Of a stretch of 8,550 nt of DNA, positions 1-6,080 are shown piece after piece. Within the stretch, counting starts at the first letter, position 1, and each line of letters opens with the position of its first letter. The stretch is from positions 1-8,550 of the forward strand of contig VGAV01000080.1 of assembly GCA_016870695.1 (NCBI GenBank), read 5' to 3'. The notes beneath the pieces are model-generated. The model saw only the letters and a program-made list of their open reading frames with translations. It was not told the DNA's origin and ran no database searches. The position numbers were made by a program, and so were the translations under genes. This DNA is from Actinomycetota bacterium. Lineage in GTDB: Bacteria > Actinomycetota > Actinomycetes > Actinomycetales > Microbacteriaceae.

Positions 1-951
1 GCCGCGCTGCTGCCGCCGATCACCCGCCTCGAGAAGGTCACGCAAGCGCTGTTCGACGACCCCGAGATGCGGCTGAAGTTCAACCCGAAGGGGCGTATGC
101 GCGGCGACACCGCTGCGCAGACGGCGGCCTACGCGGCCGGACGCCAGTGGGGCTACCTCTCCGCCAACGACATCCGCGCCGACGAGGACGAGTCGCCCAT
201 CGACGGCGGCGACGTCTACCTCGAGCCGGTCAACATGATCCCGGCGGGGTCGGCTCCCGTCCAGCGAGCCGACGGCGGAACCATCGACGTGCCCCAGCTC
301 AGCCCCGCCGCGTTCCGTGCGATCGGGCCGGTGCGCCGAGCCGCCGCGAACGACGCGCCCGCATGGGTCACCCGCATCGACACGGTGCTCGCTGAGTACG
401 TCCGCGACCTCCGCGACCAGCTCACCGAGATCCCCACCGACGATGACCGCACCGTCTGGGACGAGCTGCTGACCGAGGCGCTCACCCCGTCCCTGGCAGG
501 CGTGGTCACCGAGTTCGGCACACGCCAAGCCGAGACCCGCGGCGAGGTGTTCCTCGCCGACGCGGCAGCGAACTGGGTCGCCGCCGTCGCGGCGAGCGAG
601 GCACGCGCGTTCAACTCGCGCGCGTTCTTCGCCATGAGCGGAGCGGATGCCGACGAACGGCCGTCGCTGGCCCGGGCGTTCGACGACGTGCTCGCCTCCA
701 CGGCCACCGCGGCCGAACTCATCGTCAACCGGTCGGGTTCGTTCGGACGGTTCGAGGGAGCCGCCCAGACCGGCGCCCGCGAGAAGCGATGGAACGCCGC
801 CACCGACGCGGCGTGCGATCACGCGTCGATGCACGGAGAGACCGTCGCCATCGACCAGCCGTTCTCCAACGGCGCCATGTGGCCCGGCGACCGCGCGGCC
901 GGCGCCACCGAAGCCGCCGCCTGTAGCTGCGGCCTGGAATTCGACTACTAG
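1..951 (+). CDS. Portal protein fused to MuF-like minor head protein (5' end missing)
   Basis: The frame is open from base 1, so the true start lies upstream and 316 codons are visible. Visible residues 1 to about 81 look like the C-terminal end of an HK97-type portal protein, the dodecameric ring through which DNA enters the capsid: a 'PPITRLEK' stretch, then 'RGDTAAQTAAYAAGRQWGYL', then an acidic tail ending 'EPVNMIP'. A proline and alanine rich linker follows, then a helical region (about 120-245). The C-terminal end resembles a MuF/SPP1 gp7-type head morphogenesis domain: Cys272 and His274, His278-Gly279, a 'PGD' turn, and a final Cys308-x-Cys310, probably metal-binding. There is no stop between the two parts, so they form one polypeptide. 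The stop TAG at 949-951 is followed at once by the ribosome binding site of the protease gene. Family assignment is by motif recognition; the fused state is read directly from the sequence. Confidence 0.88.
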   Translation, partial: AALLPPITRLEKVTQALFDDPEMRLKFNPKGRMRGDTAAQTAAYAAGRQWGYLSANDIRADEDESPIDGGDVYLEPVNMIPAGSAPVQRADGGTIDVPQLSPAAFRAIGPVRRAAANDAPAWVTRIDTVLAEYVRDLRDQLTEIPTDDDRTVWDELLTEALTPSLAGVVTEFGTRQAETRGEVFLADAAANWVAAVAASEARAFNSRAFFAMSGADADERPSLARAFDDVLASTATAAELIVNRSGSFGRFEGAAQTGAREKRWNAATDAACDHASMHGETVAIDQPFSNGAMWPGDRAAGATEAAACSCGLEFDY

Positions 952-959
952 GAGCCGAC

Positions 960-1565
960 ATGCCCGACCCGCAGATGCGCACGTACGAACGTCGCGTGTT
1001 CCCGCTCACCGACATCCAGATCCGCGCCGCCGACGACGCCGAGCGTCGCCTGCACTTCACCGGCCGCGCCGTGGTGTACGACCAGCTCTCCGCCGACCTC
1101 GGCGACTGGCAGGAAGTCATCCGGCCCGGGGCGGCCACGCGCACGCTCGCCTCTGACCCCGACGTCCGCTTCCTCATCAACCACGACGCGAACCGCCTGC
1201 TGGCCCGCACCCGCGCCGGCACGCTCCGCCTCTCTGAGGACGAGGCCGGCGTGCTCGTCGACGCCGACATGGCCGACGTCAGCTACGCCCGCGACGCCGC
1301 CGTCTCGCTCGAGCGCGGCGACATGACCCAGATGTCGTTCGGCTTCTGGGTCGTCTCGGGCGGATGGGCCGGCGGCTCGCTGTACGAGGTGCGTGAGTTC
1401 GACTTCGACGGCGGCGACGTCTCCGTCGTGACCTACCCGGCGTACCCGCAGACCTCCGCCGAGCTCCGCTCGCTCGCCGAGCGGCACGTCGCCGCCGAGA
1501 GCGGCTACCCGCTGCAGCGCGCGAAGGACCGACTGCGCCTGCTCGAGCTGCAGCATTCCCTCTGA
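960..1565 (+). CDS. Prohead maturation serine protease (HK97 gp4-like, peptidase S78)
   Basis: This 201-residue protein is about the usual length for the herpesvirus-type prohead protease family. It should sit inside the procapsid, cut the scaffolding domain off the major capsid protein and then digest itself. The family signature is visible: an N-terminal beta region ('HFTGRAVVYDQ', residues 32-42), the 'RFLINHD' segment with probable catalytic His75, and 'MTQMSFGFWV' with probable nucleophile Ser126. An acidic third catalytic residue is expected, but I cannot pick it with certainty. The ATG at 960 is preceded by GGAG at 951-954, which overlaps the last base of the upstream stop and gives a 5-base spacer. 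A later ATG at 975 lacks a well placed site. The gene lies directly before the capsid gene, as expected for its substrate. Confidence 0.95.
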   Translation: MPDPQMRTYERRVFPLTDIQIRAADDAERRLHFTGRAVVYDQLSADLGDWQEVIRPGAATRTLASDPDVRFLINHDANRLLARTRAGTLRLSEDEAGVLVDADMADVSYARDAAVSLERGDMTQMSFGFWVVSGGWAGGSLYEVREFDFDGGDVSVVTYPAYPQTSAELRSLAERHVAAESGYPLQRAKDRLRLLELQHSL

Positions 1566-1614
1566 CCTCACCCCACGTGCCCGTCCACACGGTGCGGGAC
1601 ACCACCAACACACG

Positions 1615-1621
1615 AAAGGAG
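1615..1621 (+). promoter_or_regulatory. Ribosome binding site that fixes the capsid start
   Basis: AAAGGAG lies 7 bases before the ATG at 1629. An in-frame GTG at 1623 would be only one base from the site, which is too close, so the ATG is the better start. The rest of the 63-base gap after the protease gene shows no convincing promoter or terminator. Confidence 0.8.
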
Positions 1622-1628
1622 CGTGGGA

Positions 1629-2858
1629 ATGCCCACCTCTGTTCAGCTCCGCCAGGAGCGTGCTCGCACCGTCGAGGCGATGCGATCGATCACCGAGGCC
1701 GCCGAGGCCGAGAACCGCAACCTCAACGCGGACGAGCGCACCAGCTACGACCGCGGCGAGACCGAGTTCCGTGACCTCACCGAGCGCATCGAGCGCCAGG
1801 AGGCCCAGGAGCAGCGCGCCGCGGCCGCCGCTCAGGAAGTCCGCGGCACCGGCGCGGGCGAGCCGTCCGGCGGCGGCGCCGGGGGAGCGGGCGGCTCCGA
1901 GCAGCGCTCGGCCTTCCTCCGCTTCATCCGCGGCCGCGGCCTGGCCCCCGAGCAGCGCGCGCTCGTCGAGAACGCCGCGGGCGAGATCATCGTCCCCGAA
2001 GACCTCGAGACCGAGATCATCCGCGCGGTGCCCCGCCTGAGCGTCATGCGCGGCATCTCCGGCCAGCGCACCGTCACCACCAACCGCGTGCGCCGTCGCT
2101 CGCTCGACGAGGTGTCCGTCGGCTGGGGCAAGCTCGAGACGAACCAGCAGGATCTCGTCGACTCGATGCCGGACACCCCGACCCAGGAGTGGACGTACAT
2201 CGAGGATCTCTACGGCCTGGCCAAGATCGGCGAGGACGAGCTCGACGACTCCGACGTCAACCTCGAGGCGTTCGTCCGCGACAGCTTCGCGCGCGCCGCC
2301 GCCGAGGCCGAGGACGTCGCGTTCACCCTCGGCGCCGGCCACACCGTGAACAAGCCGGTCGGCGTGTTCTCCACCGCTGGCGGCGTGCCCGTCGTCACCT
2401 CCGGTGCCACCGACTACTCGGGCAGCACCGGGGCCAACGCGCGGAATCAGATCCTCGACGACCTCAAGGGCCTGATCTACGCCACCCCCGCCCAGTACCG
2501 CACCAACGGGTCGTTCCTGCTGCCGTCGACGACGGAGCTGTTCATCTCCACCCTCAAGGACGGCAACGGCCAGTACCTCTGGCAGTCGTCGATCCAGGCG
2601 GGCCGGCCGAACACCTTCCTCGGCTACGCCCTGCACAACCAGGACAGCATCGACGGCATCGCCGCGAACAAGTCGCTCGCCGCGTTCGGTGACTTCGCCC
2701 GCGGCTACCGCGTGTACGACCGCCTCGGCATCACCGTGCAGCGCCTCAACGAGCTGTACGCCGAGGACGGCCTCGTCGGCTTCAAGTTCCGCAAGCGCGT
2801 CGGCGGCGACGTCGTCCGCCCGGACGCTCTCCGCGTGCTGAAGACCAAGGCCGCCTGA
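1629..2858 (+). CDS. Major capsid protein (HK97 fold, with fused scaffolding domain)
   Basis: This 409-residue protein would form the icosahedral shell. Residues 1 to about 70 are charged and helical, rich in Glu, Arg and Ala, and look like the coiled-coil delta domain that acts as an internal scaffold. A Gly/Ser/Pro linker follows (about 73-90). The shell domain starts near residue 95, with recognisable landmarks: 'IIVPEDLETEII' (120-131), the E-loop region leading to 'TPTQEWTYIEDLYGLAKIGEDEL', a spine-helix region rich in Ala and Glu (211-232), the 'NKPVGVF' stretch (241-247), and a C-terminal beta strand 'GLVGFKFRKRVGGDVVRPDA' (381-400). The delta domain should be removed by the protease encoded just upstream; the exact cut site is not visible to me. 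No separate scaffold gene is present between protease and capsid, which fits this fused arrangement. Whether the mature shell is covalently cross-linked cannot be told. Confidence 0.96.
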   Translation: MPTSVQLRQERARTVEAMRSITEAAEAENRNLNADERTSYDRGETEFRDLTERIERQEAQEQRAAAAAQEVRGTGAGEPSGGGAGGAGGSEQRSAFLRFIRGRGLAPEQRALVENAAGEIIVPEDLETEIIRAVPRLSVMRGISGQRTVTTNRVRRRSLDEVSVGWGKLETNQQDLVDSMPDTPTQEWTYIEDLYGLAKIGEDELDDSDVNLEAFVRDSFARAAAEAEDVAFTLGAGHTVNKPVGVFSTAGGVPVVTSGATDYSGSTGANARNQILDDLKGLIYATPAQYRTNGSFLLPSTTELFISTLKDGNGQYLWQSSIQAGRPNTFLGYALHNQDSIDGIAANKSLAAFGDFARGYRVYDRLGITVQRLNELYAEDGLVGFKFRKRVGGDVVRPDALRVLKTKAA

Positions 2859-2874
2859 CCCAGGCGCACCATCT

Positions 2875-2914
2875 GGACGACGGCCGACACCACACCCGGT
2901 GTCGGCCGTCGTCC
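2875..2914 (+). terminator. Perfect 17-bp hairpin after the capsid gene
   Basis: The arms GGACGACGGCCGACACC (2875-2891) and GGTGTCGGCCGTCGTCC (2898-2914) are exact reverse complements, with a 6-base loop ACACCC. The hairpin begins 16 bases after the capsid stop and ends 3 bases before the GAGGAG ribosome binding site (2918-2923) of the next gene. No T-run follows on either strand, so it is not a classic intrinsic terminator. It could be a U-less partial terminator, or a 3' block to exonucleases that raises capsid mRNA above that of the connector genes. The structure is certain; the role is inferred. Confidence 0.6.
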
Positions 2915-2928
2915 CGTGAGGAGACACA

Positions 2929-3513
2929 GTGCCCACCATCGTTATGGGCGAGCCGGACGTCATGTTCAGCGGCGCCGAGATCCAGAAGATCACCAACCGG
3001 GAGATGCCCGACGCGGCCGCCGAGTCCCTCGCTCTGCTCGCAACGCAGGCCGTCCGCGATTACTGCGGCTGGCGTGTGGCGAAACGCACCCTCGAGACCA
3101 TCAAGCTCTCGCCCAAGCGCGGCCGCCGCACGTTCTTCCTCCCCACCCTGCACCTGCACGCCGTCACCGCCGTGACGATCGGCGGCGTCGCCGTCGCGGT
3201 CGACGACATCGACTGGGACCAGGACGGCACCCTCGAGGTGCACGGCCGCTACCACTGGCCCGACCGTCGCCGCGCCGTCGAGATCACCATCGACCACGGC
3301 CACGAGCACACCCCCGGCGGGATCGCGCAGGCCATCGCCGCCGCCGTCGCGCGAGGCGCGCTCGTCCCCGCCGGCGGCATCGCCTCCGAGACCGCAATCG
3401 GACAGTCCTACGTCTACTCCCGCATGAGCGCAGGCGGCCTCGTCGCTGGCGCGATGTTCGTGCGCGACGAGCTGGACCGCCTCGAGCCCTACCGCATCCC
3501 GGTCAGCCGATGA
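2929..3513 (+). CDS. Head-tail connector (adaptor, HK97 gp6-like)
   Basis: This 194-residue protein starts with GTG at 2929, five bases after GAGGAG (2918-2923). Its position right after the capsid gene and its pattern match the adaptor that docks under the portal ring. Visible features are an N-terminal helical part with 'AVRDYCGWRV' (41-50), then a beta-rich part containing 'LPTLHLHAVTAVTIGG' (71-86) and a 'D-x-DGTLEV' turn, then 'VEITIDHGHEHTPGGIAQAI' (117-136), an Ala-rich helix (132-147) and a C-terminal segment 'RDELDRLEPYRIP'. These elements are commonly seen in actinophage head-to-tail adaptors. The assignment is by pattern and gene order, with no catalytic motif to confirm it. Its stop overlaps the next start in an ATGA arrangement. 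Confidence 0.78.
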   Translation: MPTIVMGEPDVMFSGAEIQKITNREMPDAAAESLALLATQAVRDYCGWRVAKRTLETIKLSPKRGRRTFFLPTLHLHAVTAVTIGGVAVAVDDIDWDQDGTLEVHGRYHWPDRRRAVEITIDHGHEHTPGGIAQAIAAAVARGALVPAGGIASETAIGQSYVYSRMSAGGLVAGAMFVRDELDRLEPYRIPVSR

Positions 3514-3833
3514 ACCGGCTCCCGCCGCATTTCCTGCCGCACACCGTCCGCGTCGCCGCCTACAGCGCCGGAGCGGGCCTCGGCGGCACCCACGGCACGC
3601 CGGGCGACGTCGCCGCGTTCGTAAACGACGAGCATGCCGTCATCACCGGCGCCGACGGCAAGGAAGCCGTATCGAGCGCGAACGTCAGCGTCCAGTACGA
3701 CGACCACGCCCCGACCGGATCACGCGTCACGCTCTGGCCCGGAACCGACATCGCCCGCACCGCGACGGTCATCAAGATCACCCGGTTCCAACACCCGACG
3801 CTGCCCTGGCACCAAGTGCTGTGGCTGCAGTAA
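3510..3833 (+). CDS. Probable head-tail stopper / head closure protein
   Basis: This is a 107-residue small, beta-rich protein. The ATG at 3510 overlaps the stop of the adaptor gene (ATGA), and I see no strong ribosome binding site before it, so translation is probably coupled to the upstream gene. The frame stays open upstream to about 2916, but that stretch is the wrong frame of the adaptor gene and is not coding. The sequence begins 'RLPPHFLPHTVRVAAYS' and continues with 'GAVVNDEHAVI'-like strands (residues about 34-46), 'SSANVSVQYDDHAPTGSRVTLWPG' split over 55-78, and a C-terminal 'FQHPTLPWHQVLWLQ'. An N-terminal 'tVtv' strand and a late 'pgt...a.V' strand fit the stopper group (SPP1 gp16 or HK97 gp9-like). 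That role is inferred from size and from its place between adaptor and gp10-like protein. Confidence 0.65.
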   Translation: MNRLPPHFLPHTVRVAAYSAGAGLGGTHGTPGDVAAFVNDEHAVITGADGKEAVSSANVSVQYDDHAPTGSRVTLWPGTDIARTATVIKITRFQHPTLPWHQVLWLQ

Positions 3834-3837
3834 GGAG
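3832..3837 (+). promoter_or_regulatory. Ribosome binding site that selects a GTG start
   Basis: AAGGAG overlaps the TAA stop of the stopper gene and lies 7 bases before the GTG at 3845. An earlier in-frame GTG at 3821 precedes the site, and the ATG at 3851 is 13 bases away, so the GTG at 3845 is preferred. Confidence 0.75.
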
Positions 3838-3844
3838 ACCGCCC

Positions 3845-4162
3845 GTGAAGATGCTCAAGCCCATTCTTACGACCGTCGAACAGGGCGTGCAGGACGGATT
3901 CAAAGCCGGCGGGAAGGCGATGCTGAACCGCTCCCGCGAGCTCTCCCCAGAGGACGCCGGCGAGCTGAAGCGAGAGGGGTTCGTCGTCGTCGACGACATG
4001 ACCCTGCAGGTCGGCTACGACTCGTTCGTCGCACGCATTCAACACGAGAACCTCGACTACGAGCACGACGACGGGCAGGCCAAGTTCCTCGAGGCCGCCG
4101 CCGACCAGATCGACATCGAGACCTACATCGCCGACGGCATCAGGGCGCGCTTCGGTGGATGA
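3845..4162 (+). CDS. HK97 gp10-like tail-completion / minor capsid protein
   Basis: This 105-residue protein belongs by pattern to the HK97 gp10 / minor capsid group found between head connectors and the tail terminator. After an N-terminal helix (residues 6-32) comes a strand-rich part 'GFVVVDDMTLQVGYDSFVARI' (45-65) and the telling signature His67-Glu-Asn, His74, Gly77, Lys80-Phe-Leu-Glu83 ('HENLDY', 'DDGQAKFLEAA'), which is typical of this family. It ends in a helix (86-102). It probably helps join the tail to the head or complete the neck. The start is GTG, chosen because of the AAGGAG site. The gene overlaps the next one by 8 bases. Confidence 0.78.
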   Translation: MKMLKPILTTVEQGVQDGFKAGGKAMLNRSRELSPEDAGELKREGFVVVDDMTLQVGYDSFVARIQHENLDYEHDDGQAKFLEAAADQIDIETYIADGIRARFGG

Positions 4163-4565
4163 CGCCACGCTCACCATCCGCCTTTGCGAACGGCTCGCCA
4201 TCGTGCCCGGGTGGTCGTGGCGCCCCGGCGGCCCCGCCTATACCGACGACGAGCTCGGGATCTACTACGGCGCCATCCCCGCCGAAGCGCCGTGGGGAAT
4301 CGGCGTCCGCGTCTACGGCGGCGACGACGTCGACACCGTCGAGCGCCGCGCCCAGCTCCGCATCCGCGGACTTCTCGACTCGCGCCCCGGAGCGGACCGC
4401 ATCGCCGGTATCGCCCTGACGGTGCTGCACGGACTCTCCCGATGGGGAGGGATCAACGACATCCGTCGTACCTCGTTCGACCCGAAGGGGGAGGACGCCA
4501 CCGGACGCCAAGGGCGCACGGACAACTACCGCATCAGACTCGACAACCCGGAGGCCTCGATATGA
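4155..4565 (+). CDS. Probable tail terminator (minor capsid 3-like)
   Basis: This 136-residue protein starts with GTG at 4155, inside the end of the previous gene. No other start in this frame lies nearby, and the ATGA at 4159-4162 is in a different frame. It contains 'GIGVRVYGGDD' (48-58), 'VERRAQLRIRG' (62-72), 'GADRIAGIALTVLHGL' (79-94) and a C-terminal 'NYRIRLDNPEAS' (124-135). Short proteins of this layout, with the D-R-I-a-x-x-L-x-x-L-H-G-L helix and a final beta strand, sit just before the major tail gene and are usually called tail terminators or minor capsid proteins. They cap the tail tube when it reaches its length. Identity comes from pattern and gene order. There is no strong ribosome binding site, so coupling to the upstream gene is likely. 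Confidence 0.7.
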   Translation: MDDATLTIRLCERLAIVPGWSWRPGGPAYTDDELGIYYGAIPAEAPWGIGVRVYGGDDVDTVERRAQLRIRGLLDSRPGADRIAGIALTVLHGLSRWGGINDIRRTSFDPKGEDATGRQGRTDNYRIRLDNPEASI

Positions 4566-5317
4566 GCTCTGTCATCCTTCCCGTCGGCTCGACGCTCGGC
4601 AAGAGCTTCGAGCTCGGCATCGACGTCAACCTCGGCACCTACGGTCAGCCCGACTGGCGGCCGATCCGTCGCGCCAGCGCCATCGCGCCGACCTTCCCCG
4701 CCGTCACCTCGGACGTCGCCACCTACGACGACCGCGGCGCCCCGAACGAGGACGTCGACAGCCGCGGCTTCGCCGCCTCGCTCACCGTCCAGGGGAACCG
4801 GTCGCTCACCACCGGCCTGCTGCTGCCCGAGCTCGAGGCGATCGTCGCCGCCGGCCGGTCCAGCCGCGACGGCGCCGTGCTCGACATCCGCTTCTACCAC
4901 AAGCCCGACGTCGGCACCCCCAACCCCAACGACGCCGGCCGCGTGCTCGTCCGCGTCGACGTCACCCGACAGAACACCGGCAACACCGGCGCCGAGGTCT
5001 ACGCGGTCACCTTCACCGGCAAGGGCGCGTTCACCCCGATCCCCAACCCCTTCCAGGGCTGGGCCGCGTCCGCCCCGACCATCTCCTCGGTCACCCCCGA
5101 GGGCGCGAAGGACGGCGAGCTCATCACCATCAACGGTGCCGGGCTCATCGGTGCGACCGGGGTGACCGTCGACGGCGACCCCGTCGCCGAGTTCGCCACC
5201 ATCAGCGCCTCGTCCCTCATCGCCGTGCTGCCCGCCGGCGACGCCGGCGCGGTGCCCGTTATCGTCACCACCAGCGGTGGCGACTCCGCGCCGTACACCT
5301 TCAACCGCGGCGCCTGA
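4562..5317 (+). CDS. Major tail tube protein with C-terminal IPT/TIG Ig-like domain
   Basis: This is a 251-residue protein. The ATG at 4562 overlaps the upstream stop (ATGA) and lies 7 bases after GGAGG (4550-4554). Residues 1 to about 168 form the probable tube domain: 'VNLGTYGQPDWRPIRRASAIAPTFP', 'RGFAASLTVQGNRS', 'LDIRFYHKP', 'RVLVRVDVTRQNTG' and 'YAVTFTGKGAFTPIPNPF' are strand-like stretches typical of actinophage major tail subunits. After a short 'QGWAAS' hinge, residues 171-247 read as an IPT/TIG immunoglobulin-like fold: 'APTISSVTPEGAKDGELITI', 'GAGL', 'ATGVTVDGDPV', 'SSLIAVLPAG', 'VPVIVTTSGGDS'. Such domains project from the tail surface in other phages, for example the C-terminal domain of lambda gpV, and may bind cell surfaces weakly. 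The domain is in frame with the tube, so every subunit should carry it. Confidence 0.88.
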   Translation: MSSVILPVGSTLGKSFELGIDVNLGTYGQPDWRPIRRASAIAPTFPAVTSDVATYDDRGAPNEDVDSRGFAASLTVQGNRSLTTGLLLPELEAIVAAGRSSRDGAVLDIRFYHKPDVGTPNPNDAGRVLVRVDVTRQNTGNTGAEVYAVTFTGKGAFTPIPNPFQGWAASAPTISSVTPEGAKDGELITINGAGLIGATGVTVDGDPVAEFATISASSLIAVLPAGDAGAVPVIVTTSGGDSAPYTFNRGA

Positions 5318-5324
5318 CACCTCG

Positions 5325-5738
5325 ATGCCACTCGCTGACTTCGAGGAATGGGTCACGCCGAGCCTCGAACTCCGCGCGGGCGGGCGCACCTACACGGTGC
5401 GCCCGCCCTCCGTGGAGGCGGGCCAGCAGCTCATCGCCTCCGCCATCCGCGGAGAGATCAACCTCGGCATGATCCCCGGGGTGACCAAGGTGCCCGACGA
5501 GGTGCAGCGCGTCCTGGACACCATCACCCCGGGCCAGCACCCCGCGCTCGGCGACGTCTACGAGCAGATGCGCGCCGACGGTCTCGACAAGGTCACCATC
5601 GACCGCGCCGCCTACTACGCCGTCTTCTACTGGACACGCGGCAAGGCCCACGCCGACGACCTCGCGCGCCAGCTCTGGACGCCCCGCGCCACCGACGTGG
5701 AGTTCGACGACGTCGATGATGCCCACCCAAAAGACTGA
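5325..5738 (+). CDS. Tail assembly chaperone, short form (gpG-like)
   Basis: This 137-residue protein lies between the major tail and tape measure genes, the fixed place of the lambda G chaperone. It begins 'MPLADFEEWVTPSLELRAGGRTYTVRPPSVEAG'-like (shown here to residue 33 by description: a strand pair with 'GRTYTVRPPSVE' at 20-31), followed by a helical body (33-118) and an acidic tail 'VEFDDVDDAHPKD' (125-137). The ATG at 5325 is only 7 bases after the stop of the tail tube gene and has no clear ribosome binding site, so re-initiation after the upstream stop is likely. An in-frame GTG at 5277 lies inside the tube gene and is less likely. The slippery site five codons before the end links it to a longer form. 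Confidence 0.85.
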   Translation: MPLADFEEWVTPSLELRAGGRTYTVRPPSVEAGQQLIASAIRGEINLGMIPGVTKVPDEVQRVLDTITPGQHPALGDVYEQMRADGLDKVTIDRAAYYAVFYWTRGKAHADDLARQLWTPRATDVEFDDVDDAHPKD

Positions 5739-6076
5739 GGCCCGAGGACATCGGACCCGAGCAGCTCGCGCCCTACGGCGTCGGTGAACCCGACGAGGAG
5801 GGCTGGTACCCCGACTATCGCGGGGTTCCCGAGCACCTCCGACCGGAGTTCGTCGAGGCCCCCACGCCCGCCGCGGCAAAGCCAACCGTCCGCATCGACG
5901 AGACCTGGCACGGCATCGCCTCCCACTGGCAGATCGTCGTGGCCGAGCTGCTCGAGCGCGGCATCGACCTGCACAGCGACGAGGCCCTCGGCATGTCGTG
6001 GCTGAGCGCACGATCGGCGATCTTCTCGCTGCTCAATTCCGATTCCCGCCTTCGGGCCGCACTCACCCGGAGGTGA
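5325..6076 (+). CDS. Tail assembly chaperone, frameshifted long form (gpG-T-like)
   Basis: The coding path is bases 5325-5732 joined to 5732-6076, with base 5732 read twice through a -1 shift, giving 250 residues. The first 136 are shared with the short form; the last 114 are the T part. The T frame is closed upstream by TGA at 5717-5719 and has no ATG or GTG for roughly its first 65 codons, so it cannot easily be a gene of its own. It ends at TGA 6074-6076, just before the tape measure. The T part has a Pro/Glu-rich linker ('GVGEPDEEGWYPDYRGVPEH'), then 'IDETWHGIASHWQIVVAELL' and a C-terminal 'MSWLSARSAIFSLLNSDSR', resembling the end of actinophage T domains. As in lambda, the short form is expected to coat the tape measure and the rarer long form to recruit tube subunits. 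Confidence 0.85.
5726..5732 (+). other. Programmed -1 ribosomal frameshift site CCCAAAA
   Basis: In the G frame the bases read C CCA AAA, a canonical X-XXY-YYZ heptamer. After slipping back one base both tRNAs can re-pair with CCC and AAA. The G stop (5736-5738) and the T-frame stop (5717-5719) leave only about 17 bases in which a -1 switch can happen, and the heptamer lies inside them. A short possible stem, CCGA (5742-5745) with TCGG (5751-5754), lies 9 bases downstream, but it is weak and may not matter. Confidence 0.9.
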
Positions 6077-6079
6077 TCC
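6069..6079 (+). promoter_or_regulatory. Extended Shine-Dalgarno site of the tape measure gene
   Basis: GGAGGTGATCC matches the complement of the bacterial 16S rRNA 3' end over 11 bases, ending 1 base before the ATG at 6081; the GGAGG core is 7 bases away. The stop TGA of the long chaperone form (6074-6076) is embedded in it. It is by far the strongest site in the window. Confidence 0.88.
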
Positions 6080-6080
6080 G

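Noticed and set aside
1566..1628. A promoter or terminator in the gap between protease and capsid.
   Set aside because: Only short imperfect inverted repeats are visible, and no convincing -10/-35 pair. The ribosome binding site is the only element I can support.
948..2996. A 682-codon open frame on the minus strand opposite protease and capsid.
   Set aside because: It lies opposite two clearly recognised genes. In high-GC DNA with G or C at third codon positions the antisense frame often lacks stops. Its product is a low-complexity run of Val, Gly, Ala, Asp and Glu with no family resemblance.
2916..3509. A long upstream extension of the stopper frame, giving an Arg-rich protein of about 305 residues.
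   Set aside because: The first 198 codons are an out-of-frame reading of the adaptor gene with very high Arg and Pro content. The ATG at 3510, overlapping the adaptor stop, is the natural start.
4184..4561. An upstream extension of the tail tube frame through the terminator gene.
   Set aside because: The extension is Arg-rich out-of-frame sequence. GGAGG at 4550-4554 and the ATG at 4562 mark the real start.
5030..5075. A possible frameshift before the Ig-like domain of the tail tube, as known in some phages.
   Set aside because: The domain is already in frame, and no X-XXY-YYZ heptamer is seen in frame around the hinge.
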